Notes under the pieces: generated by a model | What the model was told of the DNA's origin: nothing | The model's input: the letters and a program-made list of their open reading frames with translations, nothing else | Database searches by the model: none | Assembly (NCBI RefSeq): GCF_003013695.1 | Contig: NZ_CP027792.1 | Span: 2,190,501 to 2,254,500 of the forward strand | Origin: Pulveribacter suum | GTDB lineage: Bacteria; Pseudomonadota; Gammaproteobacteria; Burkholderiales; Burkholderiaceae_C | Reading direction: 5' to 3' | DNA: 64,000 bases | Part shown: positions 8,497 through 16,166 of the stretch, in pieces | How the letters are laid out: the number at the start of each line of letters is the position of its first letter | Position numbering within the stretch: position 1 is the stretch's first letter | Position numbers and translations under genes: made by a program

Positions 8497-9120
8497 ATGA
8501 CACCCACCGCCCTCGCCGCTCCCACCGTGACCGCCCACTCCCGCACCGAAGATGCCGTGGCCATCGCCGCGGGGGTGACCATGATCTCCGTCGGCGTGGC
8601 CTTCCTGGCCAGCGCCGGGTTGCTCACCGGCGGCATGGCGGGGCTGGCTTTCTTGCTGCACTACGCCACGGGCATCAGCTTCGGCACGCTGTTCTTCCTG
8701 CTCAACCTGCCGTTTTACTGGCTGGCGCTGCGCCGCATGGGCCTGGCCTTCACGCTCAAGACGTTTGCCGCCGTGGCGCTGCTGTCGGTGCTGGCGGACT
8801 TGCAGACGCGCTTTCTGCAGATCAACCAGCTGCAGCCGCTGTACGCCGCGCTCACCGGCGGGCTGATCATGGGCATGGGCTTTCTGGTGCTGTTTCGCCA
8901 CCGCTGCAGCCTGGGCGGGGTGGGCATCCTGGCCCTGTACCTGCAGGACCGCCGCGGCTGGCGCGCCGGCAAGGTGCAGATGGCCGTGGACTGCTGCATC
9001 GTCGCCGCCGCCCTGTTTACGGTGGAGCCCATGCGCGTGCTGTGGTCGATCGTCGGCGCCGTGGCGCTGAACCTGGTGCTGGCCATGAACCACCGGCCCG
9101 GGCGCTACCTGGCCGCCTGA
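8497..9120 (+). CDS. YitT family membrane protein
   Basis: A 207-residue inner-membrane protein with about five hydrophobic segments: GVTMISVGVAFLASAG, the GGMAGLAFLLHY block, LFFLLNLPFYWLAL, GLIMGMGFLVLFRH and a C-terminal helix. The order and the FRHRCSLGG turn fit the YitT/YczE-like family. The function of this family is unclear. The ATG at 8497 is preferred over an upstream in-frame ATG at 8377 that would add 40 residues translated through a dispersed repeat. Placement in the metal region may be incidental. Confidence 0.75.
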   Translation: MTPTALAAPTVTAHSRTEDAVAIAAGVTMISVGVAFLASAGLLTGGMAGLAFLLHYATGISFGTLFFLLNLPFYWLALRRMGLAFTLKTFAAVALLSVLADLQTRFLQINQLQPLYAALTGGLIMGMGFLVLFRHRCSLGGVGILALYLQDRRGWRAGKVQMAVDCCIVAAALFTVEPMRVLWSIVGAVALNLVLAMNHRPGRYLAA

Positions 9121-9172
9121 GGCGTGCTGCGGGGCGGGAACTCGGCCCCACCACCGCGTATCTTCACCTTCC

Positions 9173-9535
9173 ATGGCACGGCGCCTCACCTTCCTCTTCA
9201 TGGCATTGCTGCTGGTCCTGCGCGGCCTGCTGGGCGACGCCATGGCGATGCCTGCGCCGCAGCCCGCCAGCACCCCGATGAGCCAGAGCGAGCAGGGCGA
9301 ACACGCCGCCGCGGCAGCCGAGACGCACTGCGCCGGCTCGCAGCAGGCCGGCGGCTGCGGCGCCGAGGGCCAGGCCGGCAGCGCCTGCGCCGCCTGCGGC
9401 CTGTGCCACCCGGGGGCCTGCGCCGCGCCCGCGCTGGCGCCAGTTGCCTGCGGGGCCGCTGCGCCCCCGCCCGCGCGTAGCACGCGCTTTGCCAGCGCGC
9501 AGCGCGCACGCGCCATCAAGCCGCCCATAGGCTGA
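9173..9535 (+). CDS. Small secreted Cys-rich protein, DUF2946-like
   Basis: A 120-residue protein with an N-terminal hydrophobic signal segment (FLFMALLLVLRGLLGDAMA, residues 7-25) and a low-complexity middle with seven or more Cys, including CAACGLCHPGAC at about 77-88. This resembles small DUF2946-type proteins found near copper genes, but I cannot assign it firmly. The gene lies just upstream of a cupredoxin and a DUF411 protein, so a periplasmic role in copper handling is plausible (inference). Confidence 0.5.
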   Translation: MARRLTFLFMALLLVLRGLLGDAMAMPAPQPASTPMSQSEQGEHAAAAAETHCAGSQQAGGCGAEGQAGSACAACGLCHPGACAAPALAPVACGAAAPPPARSTRFASAQRARAIKPPIG

Positions 9536-9646
9536 GCCACCCGCCTTTCCGCGCGGGCCGGCCCTTGCCAGCCGCCGCGCGTCCGGGTGCTGCAGCGCAC
9601 CCCGCGCGGGCGCCCGGCCTGTTGTCACGCTTTTCTTCCGCACTCC

Positions 9647-10132
9647 ATGAATACTCTCCAATTGATAGCTGCCAGCGCTTTGCTGGCGGGCGCCAGCACC
9701 GTTTTTTCCCATGAAAGCCCCGCCCACCATGAGACCAGCGCCAGGCCGGCCGTGCAGCAGCCCTGGGGCATCGCCGGCGCGGCGCAGGACGCGCAGCGCA
9801 CCCTCGTGCTGCAGATGACGGACGACATGCGCTTTACCCCCGCGCACTTCACCGTGCGCCAGGGCGAAACCGTGCGCCTGCGGGTGCCAAACCGCGGCCA
9901 GCTGATGCACGAGGTTGTCCTGGGCACGCCTGCATCGCTGGACGAGCATGCCGCCATGATGCGCAAGCACCCCGGCATGGAGCACGACGCGCCGCACATG
10001 GCTCACGTCGCACCCGGCGCGCAGGGCGAACTGGTCTGGCGCTTCAACCGCGCCGGCAGCTTCGACTTCGCCTGCCTGGTTGCCGGCCACTTCCAGGCCG
10101 GCATGCGCGGCACCTTCACCGTCACGCCATGA
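9647..10132 (+). CDS. Periplasmic cupredoxin-domain copper protein
   Basis: A 161-residue exported protein. After a signal peptide (cleaved after about residue 21) a single cupredoxin fold follows, with type-1 copper ligands visible in order: His in LMHEVVLG, then Cys, His and Met in the FACLVAGHFQAGM block. The region between them is rich in His and Met (AAMMRKHPGMEHDAPHMAH), typical of copper-handling proteins. The ATG at 9647 is chosen because the longer frame (from 9587) does not begin with a signal peptide. The codons of the signal peptide coincide with a dispersed repeat. Confidence 0.8.
   Translation: MNTLQLIAASALLAGASTVFSHESPAHHETSARPAVQQPWGIAGAAQDAQRTLVLQMTDDMRFTPAHFTVRQGETVRLRVPNRGQLMHEVVLGTPASLDEHAAMMRKHPGMEHDAPHMAHVAPGAQGELVWRFNRAGSFDFACLVAGHFQAGMRGTFTVTP
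9660..9698. repeat. Dispersed palindromic repeat, copy 4, inside the cupredoxin signal peptide
   Basis: Contains TTGATAGCTGCCAGCGCTTT followed by GCTGGCGGGCGCCAGC. It is read in frame as part of the signal peptide (LIAASALLAGAS). Confidence 0.7.
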
Positions 10133-10173
10133 CCCGCCTGCCACATTCGCATCTCGCCCCAGGAGCCCACGCC

Positions 10174-10674
10174 ATGAACCTTCCCCCCTTCACCCGCCGC
10201 CAATGCCTGGCCGGCGCCGCCGCCCTGCTGGCCACGGCCGCGCTACCCGTCCTGGCGGCCGCCCCGGCAGCCGCTGCGCTGCCACCCATGGAAGTCTGGA
10301 AAGACCCCAACTGCGGCTGCTGCAAGGACTGGATCGTGCTGATGGAGCAGGCCGGCTTTGCCGTCACCGTGCACGAAAGCGGCAACGCCCCCGTGCGCGC
10401 CCAGCTGGGCCTGCCCACGCGCCTGGGCTCCTGCCACACGGCGCTGGTCGGCGGCTACCTGCTGGAAGGGCACGTGCCCGCAGCCGACGTGAAAAAGCTG
10501 CTGGCGCAAAAGCCCAAGGCGCTGGGCATCACCGTGCCCGGCATGCCCGTAGGCAGCCCCGGCATGGACGGGCCCGAATACGGCGGCCGCAAGGACCCGT
10601 ACGACGTGCTGCTGGTCACCAAGAACCTGATGAACAGCGACGTCTCCACGCGCGTCTTCACCAGCTACCGCTGA
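10174..10674 (+). CDS. DUF411 domain protein, exported
   Basis: A 166-residue protein starting with a twin-arginine-like signal (RRQCLAGAAALLATAALP) and followed by a DUF411 domain: EVWKDPNCGCCKDW (CxCC metal or thiol motif), LGSCHTALVGGYLLEGHVP and a GMPVGSPGMDGPEYGG tail. DUF411 proteins are thought to bind metals and sit in copper or cadmium resistance clusters. The start at 10174 is preferred, since AGGAG lies eight bases upstream; an ATG at 10129 overlapping the cupredoxin stop is the alternative. Likely co-transcribed with the cupredoxin gene. Confidence 0.8.
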   Translation: MNLPPFTRRQCLAGAAALLATAALPVLAAAPAAAALPPMEVWKDPNCGCCKDWIVLMEQAGFAVTVHESGNAPVRAQLGLPTRLGSCHTALVGGYLLEGHVPAADVKKLLAQKPKALGITVPGMPVGSPGMDGPEYGGRKDPYDVLLVTKNLMNSDVSTRVFTSYR

Positions 10675-10715
10675 ACCAGGGCAGCCCGACGCGGTCCCTC
10701 CATAATGGCCGCGCC

Positions 10716-11735
10716 ATGCACGACAGCCTCTTCGCCAGCGCGCCGGCCGGCGCCATCACCGACGTCCCCGGCATCGAGGCCGGCCACTTCACCGACACGC
10801 GCCGGCCCACGGGCTGCAGCGTGGTCATCGCCCGCGAGGGCGCGGTGGCCGGTGTGGACGTGCGCGGCGCTGCGCCCGGCACGCGCGAGACCGACCTGCT
10901 GGCGCCGGGCAATCTCGTCAACGAAGTCCACGCCATCGTGCTGGCCGGGGGCAGCGCCTGGGGCCTGGACGCGGCCACCGGCGCCGTGCGCTGGCTGGAG
11001 GAGCACGGCGTGGGGCTGGACGTGGGCGTCGCCCGCCTGCCGCTGGTGCCGGCCGCCGTGCTGTTCGACCTGCCCGTGGGCGACGCCCGCATCCGCCCCG
11101 ACGCGGCTGCCGGCTACGCTGCCTGCGCCGCAGCCGCCACCGGCCAGCCGCTGGCCGAAGGCAACGTGGGCGCCGGCGCCGGCGCCGTCGTGGGCAAGAT
11201 GTTTGGCCTGCAGCACGCCATGAAGGGCGGCATCGGCACGGCGTGCGTGCGGGTGGCTGGTGTGACGGTGGGCGCCCTGGTGGCCTGCAACGCCGTGGGC
11301 GATGTGGTCGATCCCGAGACCGGCCGGCCCCTGGCCGGCGCCCGCACCGCAGCAGGCGACGCGCTGCGGGGCACCCGGCGCGCCCTGCTGCGCGGCGAGC
11401 CGCCACACCCGCTGCTGGCCGGCAGCAACACCACCATCGGCGTGATCGCCACCGACGCTCGGCTGACCAAGGTGCAGGCCCAGCGCCTGGCGGTGTCCGG
11501 CCACGACGGGCTGGCGCGCAGCATCAACCCGGTGCACACCATGAGCGACGGCGACACGCTGTTCGCCCTGGCCACCGGCCGCGCCGACCAGCACCCCGGC
11601 ATGATGGTGCTGGCCACCATGGCGGCCGAAGCGGTGGCGCACGCCACCGTGCGCGCCGTGCGGGCGGCCCGCAGCCTGCAGCTGCCGGGCGGGCTGTCGC
11701 TGCCCGCCTGCACCGACCTGCGGCGCGCGGGCTGA
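10716..11735 (+). CDS. P1 family peptidase (NylC/DmpA-type self-cleaving hydrolase)
   Basis: A 339-residue protein of the N-terminal-nucleophile superfamily. The autoprocessing site is visible as GSNTTIG, where cleavage before Thr239 (Asn238/Thr239) would free the catalytic Thr and give alpha and beta subunits, as in 6-aminohexanoate-oligomer hydrolase NylC. Other family blocks are TDVPGIEAGH at the N-terminus, LAGGSAWGLDAATG, GNVGAGAGAVVGKM and TMSDGDTLFALATG. The natural substrate is probably a short peptide or amide. The start is set at the first Met of the conserved N-terminus. Confidence 0.85.
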   Translation: MHDSLFASAPAGAITDVPGIEAGHFTDTRRPTGCSVVIAREGAVAGVDVRGAAPGTRETDLLAPGNLVNEVHAIVLAGGSAWGLDAATGAVRWLEEHGVGLDVGVARLPLVPAAVLFDLPVGDARIRPDAAAGYAACAAAATGQPLAEGNVGAGAGAVVGKMFGLQHAMKGGIGTACVRVAGVTVGALVACNAVGDVVDPETGRPLAGARTAAGDALRGTRRALLRGEPPHPLLAGSNTTIGVIATDARLTKVQAQRLAVSGHDGLARSINPVHTMSDGDTLFALATGRADQHPGMMVLATMAAEAVAHATVRAVRAARSLQLPGGLSLPACTDLRRAG

Positions 11736-11757
11736 TCGTTGTAAATCCTGCAGTGAA

Positions 11758-14187
11758 CTAGCGCTGGCGCGCCCGGCCGCTGCGCGGCGCGGCGGCCGGG
11801 GCGGGCGCGCCCGCCAGCCGGCGAAAGGCACCCTCGCCCGAGAGCTTGTCGATCATGCGGCGCGTCATGGACTGGGTGCTGCCGTCCAGCCCCGTGAACA
11901 GGAACAGGGTGTTGTGCGGGCTGGCCCAGGTCAGCTGGGTCTGCACCGTCACTTGCTGGCTGACGATCTCCACCCACTGGCCGATCTGCAGCGCACCCTT
12001 GGCGTCGTCGGCGGCCGGCACATCCGGACGCGGCTCCTGGGCCAGGGCCTGCATTTCGGACTGCGTGGGCAGCTCGTCCTGCACGGACAGCGGGGCGGCC
12101 AGGCTGTCTGCGGGCTCTGCGGGCGGCGGCTCAGCGGCCGCCTGGGCCGCATCGGCCTGGGCCTGGGCCTGGGCCTGGGCGTGGGCGTGGGCGTGGGCGT
12201 GGGCCTGGGCCTGGGCAGCTTCGACTTCAGCTTGTGCCCGGGCCTGCTCCTGGGCGCGCGCTGCTTCGGCGCGCCGCTGCTGTTCGTGGTGATAGTCCTG
12301 CGCCAGCTGCAGCAGGCCCAGCAGGCGTTCCTCCGCGGCCTGTATTCCATCGGCCGGGTGGTTGATGCTCATCAGCCCCTCGCGCAGCGTGGGCAGCGCC
12401 GCCGCCAGGGCCTGGCCCAGCCGCTCGGGCTCGGCGTGCAGCTGCGCCTGCTGCCCGGCCGCCAGCAGCAGCGGCACCAGGGCCAGGTAGCCGCCGGGGT
12501 CATCGTCCCCGCCTGCGTCACCGCCCTCCGCGGTCTGCGCCAGCGCCACCACGGCGGCCCAGGGGCCGGTGACGAAAGCCAGCAGGTCTGCCGGCGCGCC
12601 ATCGGCGTTGGGCAGGCGGCGAAAGTCGGCCGCCAGGCGCTCGGCCAGCAGGTCGCGCTGCTCGCGCAGCTGGCGTTCGCGCTCCTTGGCCTCGCGGCGC
12701 TCGCGGCGGTGGCGCTCCTGCGTCTCCCAGGCCTTTTCCAGGGCGCGCAGCACGCGCTCGAAAGGGACGGAACTTTCGATGCGCGCCGTCGCCAGGTGGC
12801 CCACCACCTCGTTGACCAGGCGCATGAAGCGCCCGAACGAGGGCGAGTCTTCCCGGTCGAAGGCCAGGCTGCGCTGCGTCAGCTCGTCCAGCAGGCGGCG
12901 CGCAGGGTGCTGCTCGTCGCTGAAAAAACGCGTGTCGTGGCGCACCAGTTCGCGCAGCGCTGGCGCCAGGCTCTGGATGGCGCGCTGCATGGGCGGCAGC
13001 AGGCGCGCGTCCTGGGAGATGTTGTCCATCATGCGGCTGACCACGTCCTGCGCGGCGCGCTCGGGCGAGGCCTGCTGCACGGGGGCCGGCACGGGCGCGG
13101 AGGCTGGCATCATGGCCGAGGTACCGGCCCAGGCGCTGGCGCCCTGGGCGCCGGCCAGCCGGCCCACCAGGTGCTCCAGCTGCGCCAGGTCCTGCATGGC
13201 GTCCGCGGCTTCCTGGGTCACATAGCCGCCGTGCCCCGACACAGCGCCATGGCCGCCTGCCGCCGCAGCGCCCCCGTGCACGGCATTCATCGCGAACGGG
13301 TCACCCAGGCCAGCCAGCATCTGGCGCAGCATGCCCACGGTGAGCAGCGCTTCCTCCGCCGCCGGCGCCAGCGGCACGCCGCCAGAGACGCCGCCGCCCC
13401 AGCCGGAGCCATGCTCGGGCAGGCCGTAGTGGCTGACCAGCCCGCTGTGTACCGAAGAAGCGTAGCCACCCATGCCCATCTGCGCACTGGCCGAATAGCC
13501 GCCGTAGCTGCTGCGCTGCGCACCGGCCAGGCCGGCGACGGCATAGCCCACCGGCTCCACCCCCTGCTCGCGCAGGGCGCTTGCGGTGCGCTGGTACACC
13601 TCCACCAGCTGCTGGCCCAGCTGCTCGCGCATCTGGGCCATCCACTGCTGGCGCACGTCGCCCGACACGCCGGTATCGCCCACCACCTGCTGCAGCGCGC
13701 GGATGTAGTTCTCGGGCCGCAGCGGATTGCGCTCGGGCTGCACGTTGCCCAGGCCCTGGGCGGAGCTGACTAGGGCGTTCAGCTCGGCCAGCGCCGCCTC
13801 GGTGGCCAGCGCCGCCGTCTGCTGGGCGCGCGCCAGCTCCACCTGCGCCAGCACCTCGGTATCGTCCATCAGTGCCAGCTCGCCGAAATCGATGCCCGTG
13901 TCGATGCCGGCCGGGCCCCGGGCGCGCGGCTGCGCCGGGCCGTCGGCAAAGGCCTCCAGCAGCGCCAGGGGGTAGGCCTTGACCAGCTGCGCCTCGTGCT
14001 GGTTCAGCAGGCGCAGGGCGTCAGCCACCAGGTGGCGCCGCTGCACATCGCGGCTGGACGATTCTTCCTCGCTCAGGGCGCTGCGAGTGCGGGTGAGCAG
14101 TTGCCCCATGAGCGTCTCGCCGTCGCGGATGGCATTGACGACGCATGCGCGAAAAACCGTTCTGGCGCGAGACGCTGGCAGGGGCAT
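11758..14187 (-). CDS. DUF1631 family protein
   Basis: An 809-residue protein of the DUF1631 family, common in beta- and gamma-proteobacteria and sometimes mis-annotated as thymidine phosphorylase. The N-terminal DNA-proximal block (RTRSALSEEES, about 30-40), the FAxxLL-type helices and the conserved C-terminal WVEIVSQQ...LTWASPHNTLFLFTG block are present; that last block resembles a PilZ-like or c-di-GMP-adjacent region but is not assigned. A low-complexity AQ/AH dipeptide run lies at about residue 660-680. The protein looks cytoplasmic. Function unknown. It ends convergent with the P1 peptidase. Confidence 0.8.
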   Translation of the reverse strand: MPLPASRARTVFRACVVNAIRDGETLMGQLLTRTRSALSEEESSSRDVQRRHLVADALRLLNQHEAQLVKAYPLALLEAFADGPAQPRARGPAGIDTGIDFGELALMDDTEVLAQVELARAQQTAALATEAALAELNALVSSAQGLGNVQPERNPLRPENYIRALQQVVGDTGVSGDVRQQWMAQMREQLGQQLVEVYQRTASALREQGVEPVGYAVAGLAGAQRSSYGGYSASAQMGMGGYASSVHSGLVSHYGLPEHGSGWGGGVSGGVPLAPAAEEALLTVGMLRQMLAGLGDPFAMNAVHGGAAAAGGHGAVSGHGGYVTQEAADAMQDLAQLEHLVGRLAGAQGASAWAGTSAMMPASAPVPAPVQQASPERAAQDVVSRMMDNISQDARLLPPMQRAIQSLAPALRELVRHDTRFFSDEQHPARRLLDELTQRSLAFDREDSPSFGRFMRLVNEVVGHLATARIESSVPFERVLRALEKAWETQERHRRERREAKERERQLREQRDLLAERLAADFRRLPNADGAPADLLAFVTGPWAAVVALAQTAEGGDAGGDDDPGGYLALVPLLLAAGQQAQLHAEPERLGQALAAALPTLREGLMSINHPADGIQAAEERLLGLLQLAQDYHHEQQRRAEAARAQEQARAQAEVEAAQAQAHAHAHAHAQAQAQAQADAAQAAAEPPPAEPADSLAAPLSVQDELPTQSEMQALAQEPRPDVPAADDAKGALQIGQWVEIVSQQVTVQTQLTWASPHNTLFLFTGLDGSTQSMTRRMIDKLSGEGAFRRLAGAPAPAAAPRSGRARQR
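12156..12215. repeat. Hexanucleotide tandem repeat, 10 units, inside DUF1631
   Basis: Ten perfect-length six-base units: CCTGGG x4, CGTGGG x4, CCTGGG x2 on the plus strand. On the coding strand it encodes alternating Ala-Gln and Ala-His dipeptides, in the order (AQ)2(AH)4(AQ)4. Units keep the reading frame, so copy-number change would lengthen or shorten the spacer by two residues. Confidence 0.95.
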
Positions 14188-14246
14188 GGCTCGTGGGAAA
14201 AGGGAGGAAGGGCGGCAGGCCGCCCGATACTACTACCGCAGGCGCG

Positions 14247-15908
14247 TCACTTGAGGGCCTTGTAGCGCATGCGCTTGGGGGCAGCGCCCTCTTCGCCCAG
14301 GCGCTTCTTCTTGTCGGCCTCGTACTCCTGGTAGTTGCCGTCAAAGAACACCCACTGGCTGTCGCCCTCGGCGGCCAAGATGTGGGTGGCGATGCGGTCC
14401 AGGAACCAGCGGTCGTGGCTGATGACCATCACCGTGCCGGCGTATTCCAGCAGCGCGTCTTCCAGGGCGCGCAGGGTTTCCACGTCCAGGTCGTTGGAGG
14501 GCTCGTCCAGCATCAGCACGTTGCCGCCCTGGATCAGCGTCTTGGCCAGGTGCAGGCGCCCGCGCTCGCCGCCCGAGAGGTTGCCGACCTTCTTTTGCTG
14601 GTCCTGGCCGTTGAAGTTAAAACGCCCGGCGTAGGCGCGCGAGGCCATGGTGAACTTGCCCACGTTGATCATGTCCAGCCCCCCGGAGATGTCCTCCCAC
14701 ACGGTCTTCTCGTTGGCCAGCTCGTCGCGGTGCTGGTCCACAAAGGCCATCTTCACCGTCTGGCCGATCTCGACGGTGCCGGAGTCAGGCTGCTCCTTGC
14801 CGGCGATCAGCTTGAATAGCGTGGACTTACCGGCGCCGTTGGGGCCAATGATGCCGACGATGGCACCCGCCGGAATGTTCATGGACAGGTTGTCGATCAG
14901 CAGGCGGTCGCCGAAGGCCTTGGAGACGTTCTTGAACTCGATGACCTTGGAGCCCAAGCGCTCGGCCACGGGAATGAAGATCTCCTGCGTCTCGTTGCGC
15001 TTTTGGTATTCGTAGTCGCTCAGCTCCTCGAAGCGTGCGATACGGGCCTTGGACTTGGCCTGGCGCCCCTTGGCGTTCTGGCGCACCCACTCCAGCTCCT
15101 TCTTCAGGGCCTTGGCGCGGGCTTCTTCGCCCTTTTGCTCGGCCTCCAGGCGGTTGCCCTTCTGGATCAGCCAGTCCGAGTAGTTGCCCTTGTAGGGAAT
15201 GCCGTGGCCGCGGTCCAGCTCCAGGATCCACTCGGCGGCGTTGTCCAGGAAGTAGCGGTCGTGGGTGATGGCCACCACGGTGCCGGAGAAGCGGTGCAGG
15301 AATTGCTCCAGCCAGTCCACGCTTTCCGCGTCCAGGTGGTTGGTGGGCTCGTCCAGCAGCAGCATGTCGGGCTTGGACAACAGCAGCTGGCACAGGGCCA
15401 CGCGGCGCTTTTCGCCACCGGACAGCTGCCCGACCATGGCATCCCAGGGCGGCAGGCGCAGCGCGTCGGCGGCGATCTCCAGCTGGTGCTCCGAATCGGT
15501 GCCGGCGGCGGCGATGATGGCTTCCAGCTCACCTTGCTCCTTGGCCAGGGCGTCGAAGTCGGCATCTTCCTCGGCGTAGGCGGCGTACACCTCCTCCAGG
15601 CGGGCCTTGGCGTTGTTCACCTCGGCCATGGCTTCTTCCACAGCCTGGCGCACCGTGTGCTCGGGATTGAGCTGGGGCTCCTGGGGCAGGTAGCCGATAG
15701 ACAGGCCGGCCATGGGCAGGGCCTCGCCCTCGAACTCCTTGTCCACGCCAGCCATGATCTTCAAGAGCGACGACTTGCCCGAGCCGTTCAGGCCCAGCAC
15801 GCCGATCTTGGCGCCAGGAAAGAATGACAGCGAGATGTCCTTCAAGATCTGCCGCTTCGGGGGCACGGTCTTGCTGACACGATTCATCGAGAAAACGTAC
15901 TGGGCCAT
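14247..15908 (-). CDS. ettA: Energy-dependent translational throttle protein EttA (ABC-F)
   Basis: A 553-residue ABC-F protein with two ATPase modules. Walker A boxes are GLNGSGKSS and GPNGAGKST, signature motifs LSGGEKRR and LSGGERGR, and the Walker B boxes LLLDEPTNHLD and LMLDEPSNDLD. The linker between modules carries the P-site tRNA-interaction motif region, and an arm-like insertion is present in the first module. EttA binds the ribosomal E site and gates translation entry into elongation at low energy. Length and the start MAQYVFSMNRV fit the family exactly. Confidence 0.95.
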   Translation of the reverse strand: MAQYVFSMNRVSKTVPPKRQILKDISLSFFPGAKIGVLGLNGSGKSSLLKIMAGVDKEFEGEALPMAGLSIGYLPQEPQLNPEHTVRQAVEEAMAEVNNAKARLEEVYAAYAEEDADFDALAKEQGELEAIIAAAGTDSEHQLEIAADALRLPPWDAMVGQLSGGEKRRVALCQLLLSKPDMLLLDEPTNHLDAESVDWLEQFLHRFSGTVVAITHDRYFLDNAAEWILELDRGHGIPYKGNYSDWLIQKGNRLEAEQKGEEARAKALKKELEWVRQNAKGRQAKSKARIARFEELSDYEYQKRNETQEIFIPVAERLGSKVIEFKNVSKAFGDRLLIDNLSMNIPAGAIVGIIGPNGAGKSTLFKLIAGKEQPDSGTVEIGQTVKMAFVDQHRDELANEKTVWEDISGGLDMINVGKFTMASRAYAGRFNFNGQDQQKKVGNLSGGERGRLHLAKTLIQGGNVLMLDEPSNDLDVETLRALEDALLEYAGTVMVISHDRWFLDRIATHILAAEGDSQWVFFDGNYQEYEADKKKRLGEEGAAPKRMRYKALK

Positions 15909-16166
15909 GGAGTCTTAATCTGAAAAAAATAGCAAAAAAGGGGCGCCAGCCAAGGCGCGCGCAACCATTGATTATCGGCGCATGCGACAATGGCAGCCGC
16001 CACGGGCTCCAGTCACCCGGGCAGCAGCAGTCAAGCTGGGGACGAAGGAAGCATCGCCTTCCGGGCTCCCACTCCTGCAATCATCGGCCCCTTTTGTACT
16101 GGTTCGGCAACACCCTGCCGACGACGGGCCGATACCCGGCGCCCAGGACGGGCGCATCCAACAACG
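15909..16166 (+). other. Intergenic leader of the RhlE-type helicase gene
   Basis: About 260 bases between the divergent ettA and rhlE genes. No gene is seen. Some AT-rich bases near 15915-15975 could hold promoters for both directions. The remaining 150-190 bases would make a long, GC-rich 5' leader for the helicase, as is common for cold-shock DEAD-box genes. I see no defined riboswitch. Confidence 0.4.
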
